The notes under the pieces were generated by a model that did no database searches, was not told the DNA's origin, and was given only the letters and a program-made list of their open reading frames with translations. From an uncultured Eubacteriales bacterium (GTDB lineage: Bacteria > Bacillota > Clostridia > Christensenellales > CAG-138): 64,000 nucleotides of DNA. Every line of letters starts with the position of its first letter. Position 1 is the stretch's first letter. The DNA lies in NCBI GenBank assembly GCA_900542615.1, contig UQOG01000002.1:21041-85040 (forward strand). Reading direction: 5' to 3'. A program made the translations under genes and the position numbers. This document shows, in pieces, positions 25,742 through 34,341 of the stretch.

Positions 25742-26152
25742 ATGCAAAACATCAGTCCGTGGTTTGTGCTTGTGCTTGGCATGGCGACGGTTTTCATCGG
25801 GCTCATTTGCTTGATCCTGCTCACAAAGATTATGAGCGCTGTTATGGTCAAGAACAAAGGCGCGGCGCCCGCTGCCCAGGAAAAAGCCAAAATGCCTGCG
25901 GCGCAGGCCGCGGCCGTTCCCGCAGCGCTGAACATAGGGGACCGCAAGCTGTTGGATGCCATTCTTGCCGCATCCATTGCATGTGCCATGGGGACAGAGC
26001 CCCAGGGCTTGCGCATCCATTCCATTCGCTGCTTGTCCGCGGCCCCGGCGGGGGATCGCGGCCAGTTTGTAGCCGCGGTATCCGCGGCGGTAGCCACGGC
26101 CATGGGCACCGAGCCCCAGGGCTTACGGATCCACAGCATCAAACGCGTCTAA
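25742..26152 (+). CDS. oadG: OadG-like small membrane subunit with a duplicated C-terminal motif
   Basis: OadG (gamma) subunits anchor and assemble sodium-pumping biotin decarboxylases. The 136-residue product has one N-terminal membrane helix (about 8-30), an Ala-rich linker, and two copies of a motif reading AMGTEPQGLRIHSI (around residues 82-95 and 119-132). Each copy follows an Ala-rich helix. The second copy differs at many third codon positions, so the duplication is old or under protein-level selection. A GGAGG sequence precedes the ATG. Biotin carrier, OadB and OadA follow. Confidence 0.82.
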   Translation: MQNISPWFVLVLGMATVFIGLICLILLTKIMSAVMVKNKGAAPAAQEKAKMPAAQAAAVPAALNIGDRKLLDAILAASIACAMGTEPQGLRIHSIRCLSAAPAGDRGQFVAAVSAAVATAMGTEPQGLRIHSIKRV

Positions 26153-26194
26153 CCCAAACCACAAATTATACAAAATCATCAGGAGGATGTACTC

Positions 26195-26578
26195 ATGCGT
26201 AAATTCATCGTCAACGTCAACGGTTCTTCTTATGAAGTTGAAGTAGAAGAGATCGTCGCCGGCGCCGCGCCCGTTGCGGCTCCCGCCGCCCCTGCCGCCC
26301 CCGCTGCGCCCGCGCCTGCTCCTGCTCCCGCCCCTGTGGCTGCGCCCGTGCAGGCTGCCGCCGGCCAGGAGTCCGTGGAAGCGCCCATGCCCGGCAACAT
26401 CATGGATGTGCGGGTCAAGGTGGGCGACGCGGTGAAGAGCGGCGATGTGCTGGCCATTTTGGAAGCGATGAAGATGGAAAATGAGATCATGGCCCCCCGG
26501 GATGGCAAGGTGGTGGCCGTAAACGTGGCCAAGGGCGCTACCGTCAATTCCGGCGACGTGCTGGTGGTGCTGGCCTAA
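26195..26578 (+). CDS. Biotin carrier protein of the decarboxylase
   Basis: This 127-residue protein carries the biotin that moves CO2 between the carboxyltransferase (OadA) and the membrane subunit (OadB). It has a short N-terminal domain, a Pro/Ala linker (about residues 24-56) and a biotinyl domain with the biotinylated Lys93 in EAMKMEN. Such free-standing carriers (MmdC type) are found in methylmalonyl-CoA and related decarboxylases. The OadA partner here lacks its own biotinyl domain, so the two proteins complement one another. Confidence 0.95.
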   Translation: MRKFIVNVNGSSYEVEVEEIVAGAAPVAAPAAPAAPAAPAPAPAPAPVAAPVQAAAGQESVEAPMPGNIMDVRVKVGDAVKSGDVLAILEAMKMENEIMAPRDGKVVAVNVAKGATVNSGDVLVVLA

Positions 26579-26625
26579 GGCGTGTCCCCGCCCTCCCGGC
26601 GCGCCCGACCAGCCGCCGGGGGAGC

Positions 26626-26657
26626 GCCCCATTCGCCCAGGCCCGGACGAATGGGGC
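26626..26657 (+). terminator. Intercistronic hairpin between the biotin carrier and oadB
   Basis: GCCCCATTCG (26626-26635) and CGAATGGGGC (26648-26657) pair perfectly over ten bases with a 12-base loop. There is no T run. It lies within a cotranscribed operon and may limit readthrough or protect the upstream mRNA, so that carrier is made in excess over the membrane subunit. Confidence 0.55.
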
Positions 26658-26705
26658 CCAACATGGCTGCTTATAAGCCATGCCGACTGACCTAAGGAGT
26701 TCTTC

Positions 26706-27902
26706 ATGCAGAATTATATCGAACCAATTCAGGACTTTCTTAAGTCCACGGGTTTTTCTCAGCTGGTCGAAAATCCGCTGTGCCTGGTGATGATCGCCAT
26801 CGCCTGCCTGTTGATGTATTTGGCCATCGTGAAGAAGTACGAACCCATGCTGCTGTTGACCATCGCCTTCGGTATGCTGCTGACCAACCTGCCCGGCGCC
26901 AACATGTACCATACCTACCTCTATGAGGGCGGACATGTGAACTGGGCCCAGTTCAGCCAGGATGCGGGCTTGATCGACTATCTGTACCTGGGCGTGAAGC
27001 TGGGGATCTACCCATCCCTGATCTTCATGGGGGTAGGCGCCATGACGGACTTTGGCCCCTTGATCGCCAACCCCCGCAGCCTGCTGCTGGGCGCGGCTGC
27101 CCAGCTGGGCATCTTCGTGGCCTTCATGGGCGCGCTGGCCCTTTCCGATATTTTCCCCGGGATCCAGTTTGGCTATAACGAAGCCGCGTCCATCGGCATC
27201 ATCGGCGGCGCGGACGGCCCCACGGCCATCTATGTGACCTCCCAGTTGGCCCCGGCCCTCCTGGGCCCCATCGCGGTGGCGGCCTATAGCTACATGGCCC
27301 TGGTCCCCGTGATCCAGCCCCCCATCATGAAGGCGCTGACCACCAAGGCGGAACGCAAGATCGTCATGAAACAGCTTCGCCCGGTTTCCAAGGCGGAAAA
27401 GATCGTATTCCCCATCGTGGTGACCATTTTCGTTTCCCTGCTCCTGCCCTCCGCCGCGCCGTTGATCGGTATGCTGATGCTGGGCAACCTGTTCCGGGAA
27501 TGCGGGGTGGTGGACCGCCTCAGCAAAACCGCTCAGAACGAGCTGATCAACATCGTTACCATTTTCCTGGGGGTTTCCGTTGGCGCCACCGCCACCGCCG
27601 AAGCCTTCCTCAACGGGCAGACCTTGGGCATCTTCGCCATGGGCGTGATCGCATTCGCCTTTGGTACGGCTGGCGGCGTGCTGCTTGCCAAGCTGATGAA
27701 CCTGTTCTCCAAGGATAAGATCAATCCCCTTATCGGCTCCGCCGGCGTATCCGCCGTGCCCATGGCCGCCCGGGTATCCCAGGTGGTGGGCCAGAAGGAG
27801 AATCCCGGTAACTTCCTGCTCATGCATGCCATGGGCCCCAATGTGGCCGGCGTTATCGGCAGCGCCATTGCCGCGGGCGTGTTCCTGGCGCTGTTCCTCT
27901 AA
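26706..27902 (+). CDS. oadB: Sodium ion-translocating decarboxylase beta subunit
   Basis: OadB decarboxylates carboxybiotin and exports Na+ across the membrane. The 398-residue polytopic product has the conserved [16 protein letters not shown] region with the Na+-binding Asp, [10 protein letters not shown], and a [14 protein letters not shown] loop, with about nine or ten hydrophobic segments. A Shine-Dalgarno-like AAGGAG precedes the ATG. This gene makes the operon a primary sodium pump. Confidence 0.95.
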   Translation: MQNYIEPIQDFLKSTGFSQLVENPLCLVMIAIACLLMYLAIVKKYEPMLLLTIAFGMLLTNLPGANMYHTYLYEGGHVNWAQFSQDAGLIDYLYLGVKLGIYPSLIFMGVGAMTDFGPLIANPRSLLLGAAAQLGIFVAFMGALALSDIFPGIQFGYNEAASIGIIGGADGPTAIYVTSQLAPALLGPIAVAAYSYMALVPVIQPPIMKALTTKAERKIVMKQLRPVSKAEKIVFPIVVTIFVSLLLPSAAPLIGMLMLGNLFRECGVVDRLSKTAQNELINIVTIFLGVSVGATATAEAFLNGQTLGIFAMGVIAFAFGTAGGVLLAKLMNLFSKDKINPLIGSAGVSAVPMAARVSQVVGQKENPGNFLLMHAMGPNVAGVIGSAIAAGVFLALFL

Positions 27903-27940
27903 TGCCCGTGCCCTCTACCGTCTTTTAGGAGGTTTATTGA

Positions 27941-29404
27941 ATGGCACATAAACTCATGATCACCGATACCATCCTGCGCGATGCCCACCAGTCCCAGGCG
28001 GCCACCCGTATGCGGGTGGAGGATATGCTCCCCGCCTGCGATATCCTGGACAGCATCGGCTATTATTCCCTGGAATGCTGGGGCGGCGCCACCTTTGACA
28101 GCTGCCTGCGCTTCCTGAACGAAGATCCCTGGGACCGGCTCCGCAAGCTGAAGAAGGCACTGCCCCATACCAAGCTGCAGATGCTGTTCCGGGGCCAGAA
28201 CATCCTGGGCTACAAGCACTATGCCGACGACGTGGTGGAGCAGTTCTGCCGCAAGGCCATTGAAAACGGCATCGATGTGATCCGTATTTTCGACGCCCTG
28301 AACGATGTGCGCAACCTGGAAGCCGCCATCAAGTACACCAAGAAGTACGGCGGCATCTGCGAGCCCGCCATCAGCTACACCATCAGCCCGGTACACAACG
28401 AGGATTATTTCGTCAAGCTGGCCAAGGAACTGGTGCAGATGGGCGCGGACAATATCTGCATCAAGGATATGGCCAACCTGCTGCTGCCCTATGACGCCTA
28501 TTCCCTGGTGAAGCGGCTCAAGAGCGAGGTGGATGTGCCCATTCACCTGCATACCCACAACACCACCGGCACCGGCGATATGACCTATCTGATGGCCGTG
28601 CAGGCGGGGGTGGATATCGTGGATTGCGCCCTGTCCCCCTTGGCCAACGGTACGTCCCAGCCCGCCACGGAATCCCTGGTGGCGACCCTGAAGGGGACGG
28701 AATACGATACCGGCTACGACCTGGAGCTGCTGGCCAAGGCGGCCAAGCATTTCCGCGGCGTGGCCCAGAAGCTCAAGGAGCAGGGCAGCCTGGACCCCAA
28801 GGTGCTCAGCGTGGATACCAACACCCTGATCTACCAGGTGCCCGGCGGTATGCTCAGCAACCTGATCTCCCAGCTGAAGCAGGCGGGGAAGGAGGAGAAG
28901 TACTATGACGTGCTGGCGGAGATCCCGGTGGTGCGCAAGGACTTCGGCTATCCGCCCCTGGTGACCCCCACCAGCCAGATCGTAGGCACCCAGGCCGTGT
29001 TCAACGTGCTCATGGGCCGGTACAAGACCTTCCCCAAGGAATCCAAGGCCTTGCTGGCCGGCGAATACGGCGCCCTGCCCGGCGTGGTCAACGAGGAAGT
29101 GCGCAAGATGGCCATTGGCGACAAGGAGCCCATTACCTGCCGCCCGGCCGATCTCCTGGCTCCCGAGCTGGATAAATACCGGGAGGAGATCAAGGACTAC
29201 ATGGAGCAGGAAGAGGACGTGCTCAGCTACGCCCTGTTCCCCCAGGTGGCCATGAAGTTCTTCGAGGCCAGGAAGGCGGCCCGGGAACCCAAGCCCGCAG
29301 AACCCGCGCCCGCCCCGGCGCCTGCACCGGTTGCGGCCCCCGCGCCTGCGCCTGCTGCGCCCGCCGGCGTCACCACCCTGTATGTGGAGGATCTCTCCAT
29401 CTAA
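27941..29404 (+). CDS. oadA: Oxaloacetate decarboxylase alpha-type carboxyltransferase without biotinyl domain
   Basis: The 487-residue product is a DRE-TIM carboxyltransferase: the start TDTILRDAHQSQAATRMR, LECWGGATFDSC, IHLHTHNTTGTG with metal-binding His residues and the catalytic Lys in CIKDMANLL. It resembles OadA, the transcarboxylase 5S subunit and PycB. After about residue 445 there is a Pro/Ala linker like that before a biotinyl domain, but the protein ends after a short GVTTLYVEDLSI tail. Biotin is therefore supplied by the carrier at 26195. The substrate is oxaloacetate by homology; other 2-oxo acids are possible. Confidence 0.9.
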   Translation: MAHKLMITDTILRDAHQSQAATRMRVEDMLPACDILDSIGYYSLECWGGATFDSCLRFLNEDPWDRLRKLKKALPHTKLQMLFRGQNILGYKHYADDVVEQFCRKAIENGIDVIRIFDALNDVRNLEAAIKYTKKYGGICEPAISYTISPVHNEDYFVKLAKELVQMGADNICIKDMANLLLPYDAYSLVKRLKSEVDVPIHLHTHNTTGTGDMTYLMAVQAGVDIVDCALSPLANGTSQPATESLVATLKGTEYDTGYDLELLAKAAKHFRGVAQKLKEQGSLDPKVLSVDTNTLIYQVPGGMLSNLISQLKQAGKEEKYYDVLAEIPVVRKDFGYPPLVTPTSQIVGTQAVFNVLMGRYKTFPKESKALLAGEYGALPGVVNEEVRKMAIGDKEPITCRPADLLAPELDKYREEIKDYMEQEEDVLSYALFPQVAMKFFEARKAAREPKPAEPAPAPAPAPVAAPAPAPAAPAGVTTLYVEDLSI

Positions 29405-29422
29405 CAACCCTTACATGCTGGA

Positions 29423-29451
29423 AGGGGGCTGGAACATCCGGCCCCCTTTTT
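29423..29451 (+). terminator. Terminator of the decarboxylase operon
   Basis: AGGGGGC (29423-29429) and GCCCCCT (29441-29447) form the stem, followed by a T run to 29451. A close second copy lies at 29749-29780. Confidence 0.9.
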
Positions 29452-29748
29452 GCGTGCCGGAAAGGGGGAACGGCCTTTGCCTCTCGCATTCGCTCCCGGG
29501 AGAAGCAGGAGGCTCCTTGAGGGTTCACCCCTGATTAGGGCCGGATGGGTCCTAAGGGGCTACCCCGGCTTTAGAACGGCTGCAGGACAGGCGGTTTCAG
29601 CCCCGTTTGCGCTGCCGAAGGCTGTTCCGGCCAACCGGAACCGGCTTTGGCGGCGCAAGGCGGGAATCCGCGGGGAGAAGCCCCTGTACCCGGCCCCACG
29701 GAAGGCCGGGGGAGACCGGCATCCAGGCTCGCCGCCGTTGCACATCCG

Positions 29749-29780
29749 TAAGGGGGTGGAACATCCGGCCCCTTTTCGCG
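29749..29780 (+). repeat. Second copy of the terminator-like hairpin
   Basis: This stretch repeats the sequence at 29421-29454 with two single-base gaps, sharing TGGAACATCCGGCCCC and the flanking G run and T run. The arms AGGGG and CCCCT remain, so it could still terminate. Confidence 0.7.
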
Positions 29781-30052
29781 CGTCTCGGGAAAGCTGCCGC
29801 CAACTTCTATGCGCGCTCACTGGATGGGATAAATCCGCAGCGGCTTCCCGCATGACAGGCGCCGGGGCCTATGATGACCCCGAAAAGGCGGGGCAACGCG
29901 CACCCGCCCACCGTTTCCCGGCTTAGAGAAAGGGGAATGGGTGGTGACCCCATACCCATCCGAAATGCTTCCCCCCGGCAGCGAACCGATGGCAAAAGGA
30001 AGCTTTCATTTGCTTGCCTGTGCTGCAAGAATTGCATCCTATGGATTTTTTG

Positions 30053-30081
30053 TTGCCTTTTTTCCGGTGATTTGCTACAAT
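30053..30081 (+). promoter_or_regulatory. Promoter of the surE-ispH/rpsA run
   Basis: TTGCCT at 30053-30058 and TACAAT at 30076-30081 have a 17-base spacer, and TGC precedes the -10 box. The surE start is about 50 bases downstream of the predicted transcription start. Confidence 0.72.
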
Positions 30082-30134
30082 AATGCAAGTACATGCAATT
30101 CTAGCGTCATTCTTGAAGGAGGCTCCTGGCGGAT

Positions 30135-30914
30135 ATGCACATCATGCTCACCAATGACGATGGGGTTTATGCCTATGGGATCCTGGCCCTGGCCAAGGCG
30201 TTGCTGCGCCAGGGGGAGAACCGGATCAGCATTGTGGCGCCGGACCGCGAGCAAAGCGGTACCGCCCATTCGTTTACCTTTTTAACCCCCTTGCACGCTG
30301 AATCCACCGATCTGGAAGGGCTGGATGCGGGGACCGCCTTCCGGGTAAACGGCACGCCCACGGACTGTGTGAAGGTCGGGACCAGCAACCTGATGGGGGA
30401 TAAGCCGGATTGTCTGATATCCGGGATCAATCATGGGCAAAATCTGGGCATAGACACCACCTATTCCGGCACGGTATCCGCCGCGCTGGAGGGGGCGCTG
30501 CTGGGGATCCCCAGCATGGCGGTATCCCTGGTGGGGAGCATGAGAAAGCTGGGGGAGAAGAAGCAGGCCTTTTTTGACGCGGCGGCGGACATCGCCGCAG
30601 AGCTGTTGCCCCGTTTCCTGAAAAGCGGTAGCCTGCTGTGGAACGTCAACATCCCCGCCCTGCCCAGGGAACAGTTGAAGGGCGTCCGTTTTACGCCCCT
30701 TGCCCGGCAGATCTACGACGGGATATACGAGGAGCGGGAGGACCCACGGGGCCGGCGGTATTTTTGGACGCCGGTCAGCGTGCACTATACCCACGACGCC
30801 CAGACGGATTGCGATATCCGCTGGGTGCAGGAAGGATATGTAGCCGTTACGCCCCTGGTGCAGGATATGACGGATTACCAAGCCTTGCAGCGGATGCAGA
30901 ACGAGGCGGAATAA
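30135..30914 (+). CDS. surE: 5'/3'-nucleotidase SurE
   Basis: SurE removes phosphate from nucleoside monophosphates and may aid stationary-phase survival. The 259-residue product begins with the metal-binding TNDDG motif and contains PDREQSGTAHSFT, RVNGTPTDCV and SGINHGQNLG, all typical. AAGGAGG lies 12 bases before the ATG. It heads a run of closely spaced genes. Confidence 0.96.
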   Translation: MHIMLTNDDGVYAYGILALAKALLRQGENRISIVAPDREQSGTAHSFTFLTPLHAESTDLEGLDAGTAFRVNGTPTDCVKVGTSNLMGDKPDCLISGINHGQNLGIDTTYSGTVSAALEGALLGIPSMAVSLVGSMRKLGEKKQAFFDAAADIAAELLPRFLKSGSLLWNVNIPALPREQLKGVRFTPLARQIYDGIYEEREDPRGRRYFWTPVSVHYTHDAQTDCDIRWVQEGYVAVTPLVQDMTDYQALQRMQNEAE

Positions 30915-30930
30915 GTAGAGGAGAGAATAT

Positions 30931-31818
30931 ATGGAAAACGCGGATCTGCTGGTTCGAATCAACCAAAATTTCAGCAGCTTCAGCAAAGGGCAACGGCTCT
31001 TGGCCAACTATATTATGGAGAATTACGACAAGGCGGCCTTCGTGACGGCCTCCCGTATGGGGCATACGGTGGGGGTCAGCGAGTCCACGGTGGTGCGTTT
31101 TGCCTATGCCCTGGGCTATGATGGCTATCCTGAATTGCAGCGGGCCTTGCAGGAGCTGATCCGCAACCGGCTTACCGCCGTGCAACGGATCCAGCTGACC
31201 TCCGAGCTGGACGAGGATGAGATCCTGACCAACGTGCTCAAAAGCGATATCGCCAACCTTCGGGCCACCATCGATACGGCGGACAACGCCACCTTCAACC
31301 GGGTGGTGGACGAGCTGTTCCAGGCGAAGAAGGTCTACATCGTGGGCATGAAAAGCGCGTCGCCCCTGGCGCAGTTTTTGGGCTATTACCTGGGGTTCGT
31401 GCTGGACAACGTGGTGACGGTTAACGCTTCCTTTGGGGACGCCTACGAGAGCATGATCCGGGTGGGTCCGGAGGATCTATGCGTGGGCATCAGCTTCCCC
31501 CGGTATTCCTCCCGGACCGTAGAAGCCCTTTCCTTTGCAAAAAGCATGGGGGCCAAGGTCGTGGCCATTACGGACGGCATGTTTTCCCCCATTGCGGAAT
31601 TGGCGGATTACGTGCTACTGGCCCATAGCGACATGGCTTCCTTTGCCGATTCCCTGACGGCGCCCTTGAGCCTGATCAACGCCATGATCGTGGCGGCAAG
31701 TATGCGTAGGCGGGACGATGTATACGACCGGCTGGATCAGCTGGAAAACCTCTGGCGCAGGCAAAAGGTCTATATGGCCGCCCGGGGGACAGACGGGGGA
31801 ACGGAGCGGGATCGATGA
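30931..31818 (+). CDS. MurR/RpiR family transcriptional regulator
   Basis: These regulators have an N-terminal helix-turn-helix and a C-terminal SIS domain that binds a phosphosugar. The 295-residue product shows ASRMGHTVGVSESTVVRFAYALGYDGYPELQ in the HTH region and a SIS domain around residues 120-260 (VYIVGMKSASPLAQFLGYYLG, then SFPRYSSRT). No sugar gene is adjacent, so the ligand and targets cannot be inferred here. Its stop overlaps the next gene. Confidence 0.92.
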   Translation: MENADLLVRINQNFSSFSKGQRLLANYIMENYDKAAFVTASRMGHTVGVSESTVVRFAYALGYDGYPELQRALQELIRNRLTAVQRIQLTSELDEDEILTNVLKSDIANLRATIDTADNATFNRVVDELFQAKKVYIVGMKSASPLAQFLGYYLGFVLDNVVTVNASFGDAYESMIRVGPEDLCVGISFPRYSSRTVEALSFAKSMGAKVVAITDGMFSPIAELADYVLLAHSDMASFADSLTAPLSLINAMIVAASMRRRDDVYDRLDQLENLWRRQKVYMAARGTDGGTERDR

Positions 31819-33047
31819 AGCGGATCGCGGTGATCGGCGGCGGCCCGGCCGGTATGCTGGCCGCAGCGGAGGCGGCCGGCATGGGGAACCAGGTCATCCT
31901 GCTGGAGCAAAACGAGAAAACAGGCAAGAAGCTCTATATCACCGGCAAGGGCCGTTGCAACCTGACCAACGCCTGCCCGGTGGAGGAAATGTTCGACAAC
32001 ATTCCCCGCAACCCCAAGTTCCTGTACAGCGCCCTGTACGGCTTTACCAACCGGGACGTGATGGCCCTGGTGGAGTCCATGGGGGTCAAGCTGAAGGTGG
32101 AGCGGGGCCAGCGGGTGTTTCCGGAATCGGATCGCGCCAGCGATGTGATCAAGGCCCTCAACGCCTACATGCAGGCCAAAGGCGTGGAGGTGCGGCTGCA
32201 CAGCCGTGTGGAGGCGTTGAAAACGGACCAAGGGGGCTTCATCGTAACGGTCAACGGCCAGGAGCTACCCGTTGCAGCGGTGATTTTGGCCACCGGCGGG
32301 AAAAGCTATCCTTCAACGGGATCGGATGGTTCCGGGTATGAATTGGCCCGGCGCTTGGGCCATACCCTCGTCCCCTGCAAGCCCTCCCTGGTGCCCCTGG
32401 AGACGGAGGAGGCCTGGCCGCAAAAGGCCATGGGCCTTTCTTTGCGGAACGTGCGGCTCCAGGCCATGCAACGGGGCAGGACGGTGTTTTCCGAGCTGGG
32501 GGAGCTGCTGTTTACCCACTTCGGGGTATCGGGCCCGCTGGTGCTGTCTGCCAGCAGCCGCATCGCGGAGGATCCAAGGGGCTGCCGCCTTTCCATCGAT
32601 CTGAAGCCCGGCTTGGACCCGGAGGCCTTGGACCGGCGGGTGCAACGGGATTTTGAAAAGAATAACCGGCGGCAGTTTGCCAATAGCCTAGGGGAGCTTT
32701 TGCCGGCCAAGCTCATACCGGTGCTGGTGGAGCTTTCCGGGATACCGGGGGATATAGGCGTTAGCAGCATTACCCGGGCCCAGCGGCAGCGGTTTTGCGG
32801 GCTGCTGAAGGACTTGCCGTTGACCGTGAAGGGCCCCCGGGACATCCAGGAAGCGGTGATCACCCGGGGCGGCATCCCGGTGAAGGAGGTGGACCCGTCC
32901 ACCATGGGCTCCAAGCTGGTGAAGGGCTTGTACTTTGCCGGAGAGATGCTGGATGTGGACGCCTATACCGGCGGCTTCAATTTGCAGATCGCCTGCTCCA
33001 CCGGGGTGTTGGCCGGACGCAGCGCGGGCGCGGCCGAAAGGGGATAA
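31815..33047 (+). CDS. BaiN/HI0933 family FAD-dependent oxidoreductase
   Basis: The 410-residue flavoprotein starts with the dinucleotide motif IGGGPAGMLAAAEAAG, followed by GRCNLTNACP, a second nucleotide stretch around GGKSYPSTGSDGSGYELARRLGH, and the C-terminal GGIPVKEVDPSTMGSK and AGEMLDVDAYTGGFNLQ. The family (YhiN, HI0933) is widespread and mostly uncharacterised; BaiN acts on bile acids in one organism, which should not be assumed here. It overlaps the regulator and precedes cmk. Confidence 0.92.
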   Translation: MKRIAVIGGGPAGMLAAAEAAGMGNQVILLEQNEKTGKKLYITGKGRCNLTNACPVEEMFDNIPRNPKFLYSALYGFTNRDVMALVESMGVKLKVERGQRVFPESDRASDVIKALNAYMQAKGVEVRLHSRVEALKTDQGGFIVTVNGQELPVAAVILATGGKSYPSTGSDGSGYELARRLGHTLVPCKPSLVPLETEEAWPQKAMGLSLRNVRLQAMQRGRTVFSELGELLFTHFGVSGPLVLSASSRIAEDPRGCRLSIDLKPGLDPEALDRRVQRDFEKNNRRQFANSLGELLPAKLIPVLVELSGIPGDIGVSSITRAQRQRFCGLLKDLPLTVKGPRDIQEAVITRGGIPVKEVDPSTMGSKLVKGLYFAGEMLDVDAYTGGFNLQIACSTGVLAGRSAGAAERG

Positions 33048-33055
33048 ATGTAGCC

Positions 33056-33742
33056 ATGTATTTGAATATCGCAATCGACGGCCCTGCAGGGGCGGGGAAG
33101 AGCACCATCGCCAAGGCGGTGGCACAGGCGCTGGGCATCCTGTACCTGGACACGGGGGCCATGTATCGGGCCATGGCCCTGAAAGCCCTGCGGGCAGGGG
33201 TTGACCCCCAGGACCCGGAAGCGGTGGAACCATTGCTACCGGATACGGATATCTTTGCAAGGAATATAGATGGGGTGCAGCACACCTATCTGGACGGGGA
33301 GGATGTATCCCAGCTGCTGCGGACCCAGGAAATGGCCAGGGCCGCCTCGGACATAAGCGCCATACCCCAGGTGCGCATCAAGCTGGCCCAGGTGCAGCGT
33401 GCCGTGGCCCAGGCGGGGGATGTGGTGATGGATGGGCGGGAGATCGGCTCCTATGTGCTGCCGGATACGCCCCATAAGTTCTTTGTGACCGCGTCCCTGG
33501 AGGAGCGGGCCAGACGCCGCTGGACCGAGCTGCAGGCAGCCGGGAAGGCCGGCGGCCGCACCTTGGCAGACATTCAGGCGGAGGTAGCCCAGCGGGATTA
33601 CAACGATTCCCACCGGGCGTTTGCACCCTTGGTGCAGGTGCCCGACGCGGTGGTGATCGACACCACCCATATGTCCATTTCCCAGGCGGTGGATGCGGTG
33701 CTGAATAAATTGCCGGGCAAAGGCGAGGTGGAGCCAACATGA
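33056..33742 (+). CDS. cmk: Cytidylate kinase
   Basis: Cmk phosphorylates CMP and dCMP. The 228-residue product has the P-loop GPAGAGKST at residues 9-17, LDTGAMYRAMALKAL, DGREIGSYVLPD and the lid-region QRDYNDSHRAFAPL. The ATG at 33056 gives the usual MYLNIAIDGPAG start. Its end overlaps plsC, and cmk-plsC-ispH-rpsA is a common clostridial order. Confidence 0.96.
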   Translation: MYLNIAIDGPAGAGKSTIAKAVAQALGILYLDTGAMYRAMALKALRAGVDPQDPEAVEPLLPDTDIFARNIDGVQHTYLDGEDVSQLLRTQEMARAASDISAIPQVRIKLAQVQRAVAQAGDVVMDGREIGSYVLPDTPHKFFVTASLEERARRRWTELQAAGKAGGRTLADIQAEVAQRDYNDSHRAFAPLVQVPDAVVIDTTHMSISQAVDAVLNKLPGKGEVEPT

Positions 33743-34341
33743 TCTATTTTTTTGGGAAATATATCCTAGGCCCGTTCATTCTCCTTTTTTGGCGGCCCCG
33801 GGTATTCGGCGGGAAGCATCTTAGCGTGAAAGGCCCTGCCATTTTTATCGCCAACCATCTTTCCATGGCGGATCCGCTTTTGATCGCCCTTTTAAGCCCC
33901 CGGGTGGTCCATTTCATGGCCAAAAAGGAGATCTTCCAAAACCCCATCGGGCGGTGGTTTTTCCAGGCGCTGTTCGCCTTCCCCATCAACCGGAAAACGG
34001 CGGATCTGGCTTCCTTGCGCAACGCTATGACGGTACTGCACCAGGGAAAGGTGTTTGGGATCTTCCCGGAGGGCAAGCGATCCATTACCTATGCGCTGGA
34101 TGAGCTGGAGCATGGGGCCGCGTTTTTGGCCCTAAGGAGCGGGGCGCCCCTGGTGCCCATCTACATCCATCCCAGCAGCTATCGCACCTGCCGGCCCAAG
34201 GTTTATGTCGGAGAACCCTTAAATCCGGCAGCCATCGTGGAAGGCGTGTCCCGGCCGGAACAGGCCGGGGTGCTGACGGCGGCCATGGAAGCCGCCCTGC
34301 TGGATAACCGGGAGAAACTGGAGGCGGCCCTATGCAGGTGA
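33739..34341 (+). CDS. plsC: 1-acyl-sn-glycerol-3-phosphate acyltransferase
   Basis: PlsC adds the second acyl chain in phosphatidic acid synthesis. The 200-residue membrane-associated product has the catalytic HX4D as His40-Asp45 (NHLSMAD) and the substrate-binding FPEGKRS motif near residue 112. A hydrophobic N-terminal helix anchors it. The 3' end overlaps ispH by ten bases. Confidence 0.95.
   Translation: MIYFFGKYILGPFILLFWRPRVFGGKHLSVKGPAIFIANHLSMADPLLIALLSPRVVHFMAKKEIFQNPIGRWFFQALFAFPINRKTADLASLRNAMTVLHQGKVFGIFPEGKRSITYALDELEHGAAFLALRSGAPLVPIYIHPSSYRTCRPKVYVGEPLNPAAIVEGVSRPEQAGVLTAAMEAALLDNREKLEAALCR

Larger units (their letters stand above)
29405..30134. other. 730-base intergenic region without a recognisable gene
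   Basis: Short open frames occur but none has a ribosome site or protein-like composition. The stretch holds the oadA terminator, a second copy of that terminator-like hairpin at 29749-29780, a CCCGGCC/GGCCGGG hairpin near 29690-29710, and the surE promoter at its right end. Its size and GC content leave room for an unrecognised RNA. Confidence 0.6.
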
